DNA of 64,000 bases from Effrenium voratum (taxonomy: Eukaryota; Sar; Dinophyceae; Suessiales; Symbiodiniaceae). The notes beneath the pieces were generated by a model that did not search any database, was not told the origin of the DNA, and saw nothing but the letters and a program-made list of their open reading frames with translations. A program made the position numbers and the translations under genes. Positions 12,655 through 25,429 of the stretch are shown here, piece by piece. Each line of letters opens with the position of its first letter. Positions within the stretch are counted from its first letter, which is position 1. The stretch spans positions 118,733-182,732 of the forward strand of contig CAUJNA010000508.1 in NCBI GenBank assembly GCA_963377175.1. The letters run 5' to 3'.

Positions 12655-12990
12655 TGATCGTCGATCGGGGATCGGCGTGGTCGAGGTGCAAAAACTCCAG
12701 GTTTTTTGTGCCCGCGCGACCCTCTGCGGGGATTGGCGTGGTCAAGGTACAAAAACTCGAGGTTTTTTGCGATTTCTGATCTGACGCGACCTTCTGCGGG
12801 GATCGGGGTGGTCGAGGTGCAAAAACTCCAGGTTTTTTCTTTTGCGTTTTTGCGGTGCGCGGATGAACCCTCTGCGGGGATCGTGCGTGTCGACGCGCTC
12901 TCGCTGCGAATTCGTGTTAGTCTCGGCGAACCCTCTGCGGAGATCGTGCGTGTCGAAGCGCTCTCACTGCGGCGCCGTGCGATTTTATTA
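12655..12990. repeat. ~65 bp tandem units containing GGGATCGGCGTGGTCGAGGT
   Basis: Units with the pattern CCCTCTGCGGGGATCGGCGT, GGTCGAGGTGCAAAAACTC and a following GGTTTTTTG occur about four times, then decay into units with GATCGTGCGTGTCGACGCGC. The inverted counterpart is at about 16690-17030. Confidence 0.85.
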
Positions 12991-13149
12991 CTCGCGAAAT
13001 GGTCTTTGGAAAGTTGTCTCGTGGTTTGCGCGCCTGCTTTCGCAATCGCGCAAGCCGTAGTATGTGGAGTGTACTCCTGGCGGCTCCGGCCAGGAAATCG
13101 CAACGCTGAAGCGCAGACGTATAGTGCGCGGAGCACCTCCACAGCTCAG

Positions 13150-13335
13150 CTCAGGCTGAGCATCTTGCGCACAGATACAAGCGCCGAGCGTCTTGCGGAG
13201 AGAAACTTGCACAGAGCAGCGTGCGCAGAGCAGCTTGAAGACCGATGTCGAGCCACTTGCGTGGAGCAGCTTGCAGAAAGCAACTTGCGCGCAGCAGCCT
13301 GGAACAATGCAGCTTGCGCAGACACTGAGATGGAG
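13150..13335. repeat. Degenerate minisatellite, GCAGAGCAACTTGCGC type
   Basis: Repeats of 14-16 bases with the theme CTTGCGCAGAGCAG. The reverse complement (GCGCAAGTTGCTCTGTGC) forms the tract at 16000-16390. Confidence 0.85.
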
Positions 13336-14349
13336 CTCTCATGTGACCATACACATTGAGCGTCGCTGCGCAGATACGCTCGCCGCATCGGTGTCTCCGC
13401 GGCTGGAAGAGCGCTTGGGGAAAAATGCTTTCGGGCCAATCGTCCTCTAGTTTACAGCTTTTTCCCTGCGGGTGGTTTTATTTTTTTTCAAGGTAAATAT
13501 TTTTGCAGTGTCCCTTGCAGTAATTTTCGCATATTGTGAATGTGGCTCACCTGATGGTGACACGCACGCAAAGCAAAGGAAATTGCAAATTTAAGTCCTG
13601 GGTGTTGACTGCACTTCGGCTTGGCCAACAGAAGCCCGGAATGGTGATGAAGACGGGGTGCTCACATTCCTGATTTGGGGGCCAACGGGTTTCTCATGAA
13701 AGATGCCATGGTTTGGCTGCACATAAGGCCCTTGCCATCGGACATGCCAATGGCTGGTGGAAACACGTCTAGAGTGTTCTGGTTTGTTGTGTTTTCGTGA
13801 CAGCAACACCTTGTTGCCATGCGCGGATGGGCCAGGTTCAAATCCACCGGAAGCAGGCCTTTGTGTGGAGTCACTTGTGCTTACTGAAGGAAGCTTAGAA
13901 GAAACTTCCATTGTACGGAAACAAATTGAAACTAACTGAAACTTCCGTAGCTTCAGAGGCGTATGCAGATTGCTTGCGCACAGGTATGAATGCGCGCGAG
14001 AACATGTGTGGGCGTGAGGTGGGGGAATAGAAACGGCGCAAGAGAGTGACCCCCTGCGCGGTTTGGCGAGTTTGCCTCGATGTCAACCACCTCTGTTTCG
14101 ACGCCTGTCTGGCCTGTTTGGCGCGGGCGCGGCGGGCATGAGGTTTCGCAAGGCTTCACCTGCTTGGCAGGCGCAGCACTTTCGCCAGGTGAGGCCTGGC
14201 GCGCAATCTGTACCTGGCCTTGCAAAAGTGTTGCGCCTGGCGCGCAAACCTTTCGAAAGTGCTGCGCGTGGTACGAAATCTGCACCTGCCCTTGCCAGAG
14301 TGTTTCGCCTGCCACGAAATCTGTAGCACTTTCACAAGGTCAGGTAAGT

Positions 14350-15720
14350 TAGAGACAGCGAGAGAGATAGGTAGGTAGGTAGGTGGATAGTTCGACAGAG
14401 ACAGAGGTACATAGATCGACAGATGGATCGGAGATGGATGGCTGGGCGGATGTGAACGGATGGATGGACAGATGGATGGCTGGCTGGATGGATGGTTGGG
14501 TGGATGGATGGATAGACAGAGAGAGATCGAGGGAAAGAGAGAGATACATAGGTAGAGAAAACTGATGCAGCAATAGAGGCATGGAGAGAGAGAGGGGTAG
14601 ATAGATCGACGAATAGAATAGTTAGCTAGTTAGATAGATGTGTAGACAAAGACCTAGCTAGAGAGAGAGATAGGACAATAGATAGACATAGAGATACAAA
14701 GCTAGAGATAGGCAGGTAGGTACATAAATGCAGAAATAGGAGATAGAGAGGGAGAGGTTCAAAGATAGATAGGTAGATAGACACACAGACAAAACGATAG
14801 AGAGAGAGAGAGAGAACCAGGACGATGGATGGATAGGGAGATAGAAAGGTTGAGATAGAGGTAGGTAGAAAAAGAGGAACTGAGATAGAAAGATGCCCAG
14901 AAAGATAGATGGACGGTTGGATATAGAGACCGATAGATACACAGATTGGTATGAAAGTAAAAAAGAAGGGAAGGCAGAAAGAACAGAAAGCAGAGCGAGG
15001 GCGCCCCTACCCTACTGACCGCTGACATGTCTTGTTTCGTCAGAAGCTCCTCCTCAGCATCGCCTGCGTCACCCGGATCAAGACACCAGGGCCCCAAAAC
15101 GTTTGCGACGGCCTTCCCACCAACACCCCACACATCCCAGCATCCCCCTGCAGCCAACCAGCGCAGCCCTAGGATAAAGAAAGAAAGAAATACGGAAAAG
15201 AACGAAAGAAACAAGGAAAGAAAGACAGAAAGAACAGAAACCAAAATCAGAGGGGGAAAGAATAACGAAGGAAAGGAAAGAAAGAAACAAAGAAAAGAAA
15301 AGGAAAGGAAACAGAAGAAATACAGAAGGAAAGAAAGAAACGAAACAAATACATGAAAGAAAGAAAGAAAGAAAGAAGGAAAGCAATAAAGAAGGAGACA
15401 ACGAAAGAAAGAACAGGAGAAGGAAAGCAAGAAAGGAAGAACGAAAGAAAAACAGAACATGAAGACAGAAAGAAAGATGGAAAGCAAGAGACAAGAACAT
15501 ACAGTGCAAAGAAGGAAAGGCAAGAAGGAAACAAAGACAAGAAAAGGAAAGAAAGACAGAAAAGAAGATGGAAAGAAGGAAAGAAAGGAAAGAAAAGGCC
15601 GTGAAGAAGGATGGAAACAAAATAAAAGGAACACAAATATCATAAATACAGAAGGAAAGAAAGAAAGGAAAGAAAGAAAGACAGAAAGAAAGAAAGAAAA
15701 GAAAAGCAGGAAAAGAAAGC
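14350..15720. repeat. Degenerate GATA/GGAT then GAAA simple-sequence tract
   Basis: Positions 14350-14960 are irregular GATA, GGTA and GGAT repeats; 15175-15720 is irregular GAAA with almost no pyrimidine on the plus strand. The intervening 15000-15170 is mixed sequence without a recognised gene. The long serine/phenylalanine-rich minus-strand ORFs here are artefacts. Confidence 0.9.
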
Positions 15721-16390
15721 TAGAGGACGATTGGCCCGAAAGCACTTTTCCCCAGGTGCTCATCCAGCCGCGGAGACACCTTTTTACATCGCTGCGGCGA
15801 GCGTGTCTGCGCGCGGCGATGCTCAATGTGTATGGTCACATGAGAGCTCCATCTCATCGTCCTACGAGAGGAAACATGGCAGTGCTCGATCCCACATATT
15901 TACATCCGTTAAAACAAGAAGAGTAAAGCTCGTAAAGCTCGAAACGAATTACAAGCAAAAGGAAAAGCAATCAATAGCAAAGCTTACACGACGGCCACAG
16001 TTTCTGCAAAGCACGCTCGCGCAACTTAGCTCTGTGCAAGATGGCTCTGCGCAGCTTGGCTCTGTGAAAGTTGGCTCTACGCAAGCTACTTTTCGCGAGT
16101 GGCTCTGCGCAACTGGCTCTGTGCAAGTTGGCTCTGCACGAGTCTGCTCGGCGCAATGTGCTTTGCACGAACTGCGCCGCGCGATTTCTCACGAAAGTGG
16201 TGTGCGCAAGCTGCGTTGTTCCAGGCTGCTGCGCGCAAGTTGCTCTCTGCAAGCTGCTGCGCGCAAGTGCTCCGTGCAAGCGCTTTGCGCATGTGCTCTG
16301 TGCAAGTTGGTCTGTGCAAGTTGCTCTGCGCAAGTGCTTTGTGCAAGTGCTTTGTGCAAGTGCTCTGTGCAAGTTGCTCTGCGCAAGTGC

Positions 16391-16564
16391 TGCCGGAGCT
16401 GTGGGAATGTGCTTCGCGTACTACTTTTGTACTTAAAAGTTGCGATATTCCAGCCGGAGCTGCGGGAGTGTGCTCCGCGTACTACGTTTGTACTTAAAAG
16501 TTGCGATTTTCCAGCCGGAGCTGCGGGAGCACGCTCCGCATACTACGTCTGTACTTAAATTCAA
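16391..16564. repeat. Three tandem ~61 bp units
   Basis: Units begin GCCGGAGCTGCGGGAG and include GCTCCGCGTACTACGTTTGT followed by ACTTAAAAGTTGCGA. There are three units (about 16391-16452, 16453-16513, 16514-16564) and a fourth truncated start at 16565. Confidence 0.9.
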
Positions 16565-16584
16565 GCCGGAGCTGCCGCGGACCA

Positions 16585-16656
16585 GGGGGGAATCGAACCC
16601 GCGACTGCGGGATTGCGAAAGCAGGCGCGCAAACCACGAGACAACTTCCACAGGCC
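16585..16656 (-). other. tRNA-like sequence within a repeat (SINE-like), not a functional tRNA
   Basis: On the minus strand GTCGCGGGTTCGATTCCCCC is a good match to a tRNA T-arm / B box, preceded about 35 bases upstream by GTCTCGTGGTTTGCGC, which resembles an A box. I cannot fold a proper anticodon arm or a 7-bp acceptor stem. A degenerate copy of the same segment lies at about 13005-13060 in the opposite arm. Most likely a tRNA-derived repeat. Confidence 0.4.
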
Positions 16657-17184
16657 ACTTCGCGAGCAACAAAATCGCACGGCGCCACAGCGAGAGCGCT
16701 TCGACACGCACGATCTCCGCAGAGGGTCGCGCGGGCACGGCAAAAAGACACAAACAATCCTCGAGTTTTTGCACCTCGACCACGCCGATCTCCGCTGGGG
16801 GTCGCGCGGGCACCGCAAAAAACAAAAAAACCTCGAGTTTTGCACCTCGACCACGCCGATCCCCGCAGAGGGCCGCGCGGGCATTTCAAAAAACAAAAAA
16901 GCCTGAGTTTTTGCACCTCGACCACGCCGATCTCCCCAGAGGGTCGCGCGGGCATATCAAAAAACACAAAAAACCTCGAGGTTTTGCACCTCTACCACGC
17001 CGATCCCCGCACAGGGTTGCATTCCCGATCGTCGGCAACATCCCCACCCCCCGCCTTAAAAGAGATTCTTAATACCGAGCTCTTTCTCTTTCTTTCCCGC
17101 GCGTGAAGTACTTAACCTAACTTACTCAACCTAGCTTACACAGCTGCTACCGCCGAGCCTCTACACCTAGCTTAGCTTAGCTCT

Positions 17185-17560
17185 ATGCACCTAGCTCTAT
17201 GCACTTGGCTCTATGCACCTGGCTCGATGCACTTCGCTCTTTGCACTTGGCTCTGTGCACTTAGCTCTGTGCACTTGGCTCCTTGCACCTCGCTCTTTGC
17301 ACTTCGCTCTGAGCACTTGGCTCTATGCGCTTGGCTCTTTGCACTTGGCTCTGCGCAAGTAACTCTATGCTGGTGACCCCATGCTGGTGACTCTGTGCAA
17401 GTATCTCCATGCTGGTGACTCTGTGCAAGTATCTCCACGCTGGCTGTGCAAGTATCTCCATGCTGGTAACTCTGTGCAAGCTACTCTGTGCTAGTAACTC
17501 TGCGCGAGTATCTCCATGCTGGATCTTGACTCTGTGCAAGCTACTCTGCGCAAGTTGACC
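17185..17560. repeat. Inverted copy of the 14-bp minisatellite
   Basis: Units of CTCTATGCACTTGG, the reverse complement of the 12176-12590 unit, later shifting to ACTCTGTGCAAGTATCTCCA units. Confidence 0.9.
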
Positions 17561-17570
17561 AAGAGCTCCT

Positions 17571-17701
17571 GATACTGCGGATGGACAAAATCCTGCACCA
17601 CCTAAGAATCCCTGGAATGATGATTCCCCCGCAAATACCAGCAAACAATGGTTTCCCATGGTTTCGAAGTGGTGCAGGATTTTGTCCAACCACAGTATCT
17701 C
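17571..17701. mobile_element. Candidate MITE-like foldback element
   Basis: Two ~30-base inverted arms, GATACTGCGGATGGACAAAA at the left and its near complement TTTTGTCCAACCACAGTATC at the right, enclose about 70 bases. The element sits inside a minisatellite, and the flank GCAAGCTACTCTGCGCAAGT plus the following 14 bases occurs on both sides (about 17536-17569 and 17728-17761). No coding capacity. Long terminal inverted repeats and small size suggest a non-autonomous DNA transposon; no short target duplication can be assigned because the flank is itself repetitive. Confidence 0.5.
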
Positions 17702-17774
17702 CATGCTGGTGACTCTGTGCAAGCTACTCTGCGCAAGTTGACCAAGAGCTCCGCACGGAAGAACCCTTCGCAAT

Positions 17775-18535
<761 letters not shown>

Positions 18536-18539
18536 TAGA

Positions 18540-20235
18540 AACATCCGACAACCGGAATCGCCCCGGTTTCGCTGGCTCTTCGTGAATCCCCGTTTGCATG
18601 ATCTAAACGTCGCCTCCCTGGCCAGAGCTGATTTCTTCTTTGTGGCATGGGGTGATTAGAAAACGGACCGCGTGAGGATTGTTCAAAACCCCGTTCAAAA
18701 GAGACAACCAGCCTGTATGTTCTTCCGTAAGCTCGTTTCACGAGGGCATGAACCTCAGGTTCAAACACGTTGCAGCTGTGAACCAGCAAGCGGCAGGAGA
18801 GCAATCTGATCATTCGCAACACCGCCCTCAGCGCCTGGGCCAAAGGCCCGAAAACCAAAATTGGGAAGGCACCTCTTGGGCCAACGCCCAAGAGCCTGTC
18901 TTTGTTTTTGTCGGTGTGCGTTGTTTTCGCGGTGCCACTTTTTAGGGATGGTTTCCCTATTTTGGGAAACAGCCTCTGATTGAGCCTTTAGCCGGTTGGG
19001 TGGTATGTCCTCTGAGAGGCGAAGAATTCGACAACTGCAGCCGCCGTTGATCATCCTTCCTGATGAATGTGTTTTCTTGGGGGGATCCGGTGCAGCATTA
19101 TCAGGTTGGCCAACACGAACTGAGTTGCTCCAAAACGCACGGAAATGCTATGCGATTGGATTGACGGGGGCTACGCTGCCCTTGGAAAAACAATGCTCAT
19201 GAGCTATGAAGCTCTAATTTGGCTAATGTTTCGCCTTTGAGAAAACCCGAAGAGATTCGGGGGACAAGCCCTCGGCTGGTAGGATTTCATTTTCCAACAT
19301 TGGTGCGTTGAAGGTGCGTTGTTGAGTTGAATTGAAAGGGCAAACCGCCAATCTTAGGGTTGCCTCAAATAAGACACCCTAGAGCTCTTTGAAGACAGCT
19401 GTGCAAGTTTGAGACGCATCATTTTGTCGGAGATTTCGCGAGGACATCAGTGGCAACAGGCCTTGGCATTCCTCAGGGACATGCCGATGTGTCCAGAGAC
19501 TTGGACTGTTTGGAGGCCTTGCTTTGCCAGTGAGGCAGTCAGGTCCTTTATCATTCCAACTGCAAGCCTTTGAAATATGTTTCAGATGCCCAAACAAGTT
19601 GGAACTCAAGCATGCTGCCCTGTTGATCTTCAAAGCCTTGGTTGATTAGCAGGGGTTCCATTCAAGAGGCGATCCGCATCCCTTTTGTTCATGAACTGAG
19701 TAGAGGCCCAACGAGTTCGAGCTGTTTGCGAGGGCCGTAGGATAAAGCCAAATTTCAACCGGCCTCCCGGCCCTGCATTCACCGCGCCTTTCTGGTTTCA
19801 GAGCTGCAGCTGGCTGGATGTGACGCTATGGCTGAAGATTTTGTTTGACTTAAGCATGGCTACACAGGTTTACCACTTTAAGTGCTGGAGCCAAGACTCA
19901 TCCAAGCTTCTCGTTTCCTTTCCGGGGGTCCTCTACCAAAAAACAGTCGGCACTGCGCCGGCTGTTTCTAAATGGTGGCCGTGGACAAGCTTGCCTGGTC
20001 TAAACCTTTAAAGATTTCCGTTGACCTTCGATCGACTAGGGCTTCCTTTGAGTAGGGGGCTCAAAATGAACCTCAACCAAGTCAGACCCTATTGTTGAGA
20101 GGGTCATTTGGTAAAGGCATTGCCACTGGGCACGGTTGCCTACGGTTCCAACCTAAACCATTGCCTTTACCCAAAGGGAAGTTGTTTGGTCAGAAACCAA
20201 ATATGGGCCTGAGCGTCATGTAGAGACAGGTCCCT
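18540..20235. other. Host-like stretch, no recognised gene
   Basis: Short frames without known motifs. It lies upstream of the 20.2 kb PPR exon and may be intron. Confidence 0.4.
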
Positions 20236-20243
20236 GGACTCAG

Positions 20244-20342
20244 GACGTGTTCTCCTACAACGCGGCGATCTCGGCCTGCGAGAAGGGCTCCCAGTGGCTT
20301 CAGGCCATGGCGTTGCTCGAGGAGCTCGAGACACGCCAATTG
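20244..20342 (+). CDS. PPR exon, dinoflagellate type
   Basis: Frame DVFSYNAAISACEKG is followed by SQWLQAMALLEELETRQL, one complete pentatricopeptide repeat with the S-Y-N-A-A-I-S-A-C-E-K-G helix that is highly typical of dinoflagellate PPR proteins (from knowledge of the family). The exon appears to start after an AG at 20242-20243. The donor is unclear: the following CGAGGC may hold a non-canonical site, which dinoflagellates use. PPR proteins bind organellar RNA. A stop-free continuation to 20549 exists but is low-complexity and unlike PPR sequence, so I limit the call. Confidence 0.65.
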
Positions 20343-20899
20343 CGAGGCTGGGGGGGGAATCCAAGCCATGGCTGTTGTTTTCTTCAGATGAAAGCCATGG
20401 TTTTGCAGGGTGCTGCCGCCGAGCGTGACGCAGGATGGGTGCTGTCGCAGGACGGGTGCTGTTGCAGGCTGCTGTGGATTTTCTGTTGGGGGGTGCCGCT
20501 GGCAAGCGTAACGCAGGGCAAAAGTTGTCGCAGGGTGTGCGCGCTGTGATTTACAGGGAAGCGCGTGTGTTTAGCGCGTGTATACGCACGCCAGGTTGTA
20601 TCAGAACCCGGCTCCGTGTGACTGAAGGGGGCGACAGCCTTCAGGGTCCAAGTCGTGGCTTTGCGCGAGAAAATGATAGCAGGAAAAAGCAACAATATAT
20701 GTTGTGGGTTCTTGGATGCTAATTCCAGGGGTTGCTGGAAAGGGGCAAATTCAGAGCTGGAGACGCAGCTGCCAAAGCGTTGCTTTCCGACTGAAAGTTG
20801 CGATTTGCGAGATGAAGCTGCCAAACTGCAACCTTGGAAAACAAGAAGGTTGAGTGCCAATAACAGTTTGTGGGACAAGCGAAAAGGCACCGGGCTTTA

Positions 20900-21550
20900 T
20901 ACTTTTCGCGTGCGCAAGTGTGCGTGCGTTCTGCCACATGCCCGTTTGCGCCCTAAATGTGCATTCCTAGCGTACACACATGGGTGTGCGTACATAGGCG
21001 TGCGTGTATGTGTGTGTGTGTTTCTGTTTGTCTGTGCACTCTTGTTCGTGTGCTCACCGCGTGTGCAAATGGGGAGTTCTGCGCGTAGTCTCATGTGTGT
21101 TTCGTACATACAGGCATGCGCCCTTCTTCAGTGTACGTAATTTCCGCGTGTGCATGGGGACCGCCACCTGTTTCTCAGCGCAACTCATTTGATCTTTGCG
21201 CATTCGCCTTGTATACCAGTGTGTTGTGCTCGAGCACGTGCGCACACACAAGCATTCCTCGAGCGTGTGCGCATTGGGGTTCCGAGTGTCGACGCGTGTG
21301 TTCCACGCATGTGCGCATGTGTTCGCCGAAAGATTCGTGTTTCTAGTGTGTACACAGGTGTGTGTTCTCCTCCTGCACGTGCTGTGCGTTCCGAATGTGT
21401 GCACATGTGTATAGGCTAGTGTCTTCCGCGCTTAGTCTTTACGCATGAGTGTTTGCAGTGTGCTTTGGGCATGTGCCCATTCGTGTTCCGAACGCGCATA
21501 CGTGTATGCCCTGAATGCACACACACACACATGTGTGTGTCCACTGGGTA
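20900..21550. repeat. Degenerate GTGTGCGCATGTG-rich tract
   Basis: Irregular repeats of GTGTGCGCAT, CGTGTGTTC and ACACACA. Open frames on both strands (THTC and CVCV periodic peptides) are artefacts. Confidence 0.7.
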
Positions 21551-21888
21551 TACTGTGCATTCATACCTTCGGAGGCAACAGTTGAGATATTTAAGATACT
21601 GCATTGCATTGTCCGTTGTGAATGTTTCGAACACCAAATGATAGGTTGAGCGAACAGAAAACATGTTTTCGATAGGCAAACGCGGGATTCCGATTCCTGA
21701 CTTCTCAACACCCGCAGAAGGTCGACCTTTTGTTGCTTTCCCACTAAGCCAACCCTCAAACTGCTACAGAAGACAAATACCAATGTGTGTGTGTCCAAAA
21801 CTTGACCTCTAAAAAACTTGGCATCCTTTTGGTTTCCGTCTGAAACAGGATGAAGCTTTAGAAAACCCACAGACCTCAAAAATCTAAG

Positions 21889-21932
21889 GCACGGTGGTCA
21901 CCTATGGCGCGGCCATAAGCGCCTGCGAGAAG
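21889..21932 (+). CDS. Short PPR exon fragment
   Basis: The frame TVVTYGAAISACEK is the first helix of a dinoflagellate-type PPR, preceded by AG at 21887-21888 and followed by GT at 21933-21934. Both splice dinucleotides fit. It is on the same strand as the 20.2 kb exon and could belong to the same gene, with ~1.5 kb between them. Only about 14 residues are present, so it may be an exon relic. Confidence 0.5.
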
Positions 21933-21939
21933 GTTGAGG

Positions 21940-24900
21940 CATCGAGCCCATCCGTCCCGGGCCCAACTTGAAGCGGTTGCAGTTTGAGGGCTTCTCGTTT
22001 ATTGATTGATGGATTTTTACATCTTGGGTGGGAAACCCCCACCATGGCAATTTTGGATGTCCCGTTATCAGACCCCGTCAAATTTGAATTGCATCCAAAT
22101 CCTTTTGTGTGTGTGGTGGGTCCGGGGTTCAGTCTAAACATGGTCAACCCCAAAAAGGGTTCCCCGTTTGCTGGGGTCACTGGGCAACTGGGTTGTTTGT
22201 CCTTGCACAAGACAACAAAAAATCCCACTGCAAGCAATGGCACGGATAGTGTTGCTCATGTCGTCTATATGGATTTGTCTCAAAATGAACCCACTTCCGG
22301 ATGGGGAAAAAATGCAAGCAAAATCAATCCAACCTCCCAGAGGAGACCCGCCCGGAATGTTGCTATTGTGACATTGTTTTTCCTTCAGAACAGCTCCATA
22401 GCGAGTCCCAAGTCAGAAAAACAAATATATCAAAATGAACCCCTGCTACTGGCAATGTCGTTTTTGTGTTTCCCTTCAAATCATATTAAACGGGGTTCTC
22501 TATGTCCTGCTCTGGCTTTGTGTGCACCTCGAACAACTCGCATTTAAAAGGATGCGTTCCGTTTTGGGAGGCGGGGGGTCCGCGCGTTTGGATGACACCC
22601 TCTCTTGTCTCCCTAGTAAACTGGGGCTGACTGTAACTACGCAACTTGTGTGACAATCGGGTGACTGTAACTTGTCTAACTACCAATCGGGTTCGGCATC
22701 AGTAGAGTCATGTTGACAGGGGACATGTCCGCGTTCAAGCCCTCCCCACACTCATCTGACACGTGTGCTGGCCACTAATTGAAAAGGGCCCGTTTCGGTG
22801 ACATGTTTCAGGTCTTTTCGGATATGTTTTTTTTCATCCAAGGAATTCCCCAATGAGGTGATTCCCCACGAGAGCGACTACATCCTGGGGTCAAAACAAA
22901 GTTGATTTTCTTTTGTTTATGCCCTCCTGTTGGTTTCAAAGAGCAATGGTCCCAGGTTAAAGCACTGGAATCATTTGAGGCTCAAGCTATGGATGTGCAT
23001 TTGGGAATGGCTCACAATAAGGGACTCCCTTTTGAAAAATCCGACAAGTGGCTCGTGATGTTGAGAGATACCCGTTGAATGAAACGTCATTCATTGGGTC
23101 AAGCAGTGGCTTCTGCACCTCTTGCCTGAGCATCTTGAGCCTCGAGTTCTCCATTGGGTTTGACAAGTATTTGAGAAGCTCTGGTTTCCTTTGAAAGGAC
23201 ATCCAACGAAGCTGAGTCAAGTTAGTAACGGATATTTAAGTCTCTTACATGGATTTGGGTAAGCCGGGTTTTGATTGTGACGCTAAAGTTCACATATTTC
23301 CCAGTGAGGCTTTCTTGCGAAAGGGCTAACAAGCTCACGAACGAGCGATTCCACCTGAAAGGTCCCTGCGATGGGATTCCCGAACCGAACTCAGGTCGGA
23401 CAATCATTGCAGGGGTACGGGCAATAGGATTATTGCGTTGGAGTTCCCGTGTGAGAAATGATGCAGTGACAAAGCGTAATGGAAATCAGCCACTTTTGGT
23501 ATCGCAGCAAGAGGCCAAGCATTGTCCACATCCAAAAGACTCCTTTGAGCCTATGTGAGATTGCGCGCTGGGCGCGAACGGCCTTGCTGTACATTCATGT
23601 GAGTATAGTGCACCATGCTGACTTTGTGGCATTCCTGCCCGAACAACTCCCTGGGCAGGGAGAGATATCACAAGCCTTCCGGGGGCACTTTGGTCGTTTG
23701 TCAGACAGCTGGCTTCGAACCAGGATCAGAATGCTCGAAAAGCATGTCAGTTGATGAACCTCTAAGGCGCCACGGTTCCCTTCAGAATCCCTCACAGGGC
23801 CCTGATTTGAGTTGACACAGCCATGTATACCTGTTGAGGGTGTCCAGACATATGGAACCTTCCATTGAGGCGTGTGCAACCTGCCGTTTGTGCCGACATG
23901 GGCTTCTCACCTGCCCAAAGCCGGCCTTTTGACTTTTATGCCAGCGTTCAACTTTTTTGGTGTCTCAAAGCCGGGACCTTGCCACAGGATTGGGAACGAG
24001 CACTGCTGCTGCTGTGCACTTTGAGCCAGCGAAGGCTGCAGTCGAGCATCATTGCCCACAGCGCAGCTCGGAATGGGTCGGGGCAGTTTGCTCAGGTCAC
24101 ACCAACATGAGATGCTTGATTTGAATGTACGCAAAGGGGGTGGGAATGTTTACCCAGCTCCTTTGGGCGTTTGCTCAGTTGAGAGCTCGCAGCGCCCAGT
24201 TGCACGGCGGTTCGGCTCCACTGGTGTTTCCATTTTGTGTTTCCGTTTGACTGGGCTGTTCAAACGCCTTCATCCTTGGGTTACAGAAGGGCGTGGCTAC
24301 GTTTGTGGCAGCTTCCCAATCGCAGGACGGAGGACGGAAATTCGAATTGAAATTCTGCCCGGGTTGCCAGTGGGTTTTTGTGAATAGAACAGGGGCCATC
24401 ATCATGCTAAGAACACTATACAACCAACGTGGCCACTTGGCTCAAGAAATGCATGTGACTTCTCACCGCAATCGCCGTGAACAACATATCGAGCTTGCAG
24501 GCAGGGCGCCTATTTGAGGATAGTCAGGTTATCACACCCTCCCCGAGGGGCAACACAACCAGTGTTGTCGGGGAAACCAGGAAACCCCTCGGTTTCTCAG
24601 GTTATCAGCCGTAGGGCTTGTCCCACGTGCTGTGAGACAAGATTGATTCGAAGCGAGAGGTCTTGAACCCCGCTTCATATTGAATCGATCGATTTATTTA
24701 CTCACATTGCCAAGTGGTGCAATCCTTGCGTGACAATGTCCGATGGTAGATCTTCGCTGCCGGAATTTCATCTCAGGGAACACCGGAATCAGCCGGCCAT
24801 GGGCGTGGGGATGCTATCGTTGTGAGTACTGGGCCTGCGGCAGTAAGCCAGCAAAGTGATGCCGGCGTTGATCAGATCACGGGAGCAGGGGCTTCCTCCT

Positions 24901-25020
24901 GGTCAAGAGCACCGTCGCCTTCAGATGAGGACGATGGGCGGACACGAGTCCGTAAGTCTCGTAAGGGAGAAAAGTCATCCTCCCCCCAAAATACTAGAAG
25001 GGGCACTTCTAACATCCAAC
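21940..25020. other. Host-like stretch upstream of the viral island
   Basis: About 3 kb without a recognised domain. A second, weaker spliced-leader-like string lies at 24427-24446. A small charged frame at 24822-25028 (Ser/Arg/Lys-rich) may be an exon, but nothing supports a function. Confidence 0.4.
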
Positions 25021-25318
25021 CCAAATAATCAAACAAAATTCACAGAAAACAAGATAAGAACCACCAAGCAACTCAAAAACCAGAATAACCCACAACAAAA
25101 TATTTAATCACAGCATACAGCATTAAATAATTCAATCAAGCATACCAACAAAACAGCAAAACTAAAAACCATCAAAGAACACAAACTCAAAAACACACAC
25201 TAACAAATTTCAAAGCAGTATAACAACAAAAACATATCAGAAGAGTATAAACAAAATAAAATACAAACAGCCAAAGCACGAAAAAGTCAAAACAGCATAC
25301 CAAGTTCAAACAACGCAC
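25020..25318. other. A/C-rich border sequence outside the viral element
   Basis: About 300 bases almost free of T and G on the plus strand, lying between host-like sequence and the outermost inverted motif of the viral element. Not coding. Its composition matches neither neighbour. Confidence 0.5.
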
Positions 25319-25390
25319 TTTGAAAGAGTTAAGGTAATTAAGGAAAATTAAAATATTTCAATCTTTACAAACCATAAGTATAGTATAATT

Positions 25391-25416
25391 ATAACATATA
25401 AGACTTTACATGTTAT
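25391..25416 (-). terminator. Hairpin 14 nt after the stop of the left terminal gene
   Basis: ATAACAT at 25391-25397 pairs with ATGTTAT at 25410-25416; further imperfect pairing closes the loop. It belongs to a set of hairpins that follow stop codons in this element. Confidence 0.5.
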
Positions 25417-25429
25417 TATTATATTATGA

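Larger units (their letters stand above)
12170..13452. repeat. Left arm of a large imperfect inverted repeat
   Basis: The blocks here recur in reverse order and orientation at 15719-17400: a 14-bp minisatellite, ~65 bp units containing GATCGGCGTGGTCGAGGTGC, a tRNA-like segment, a GCAGAGCAACTTGCGC minisatellite, and an end segment finishing GGGCCAATCGTCCTCTAG. The arms are separated by about 2.3 kb of simple repeats. ORFs in both arms are products of the repeats. Confidence 0.8.
15719..17400. repeat. Right arm of the large inverted repeat
   Basis: Begins CTAGAGGACGATTGGCCC, the reverse complement of the end of the left arm at 13452. It then carries the inverted blocks of that arm plus an insertion near 15870-16000 and a three-unit tandem array (16391-16564) not seen in the left arm. 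Confidence 0.8.

Noticed and set aside
16585..16656. tRNA gene on the minus strand
   Set aside because: Good B box, but no acceptor stem or 7-nt anticodon loop can be formed, and a degenerate copy sits in the other repeat arm.
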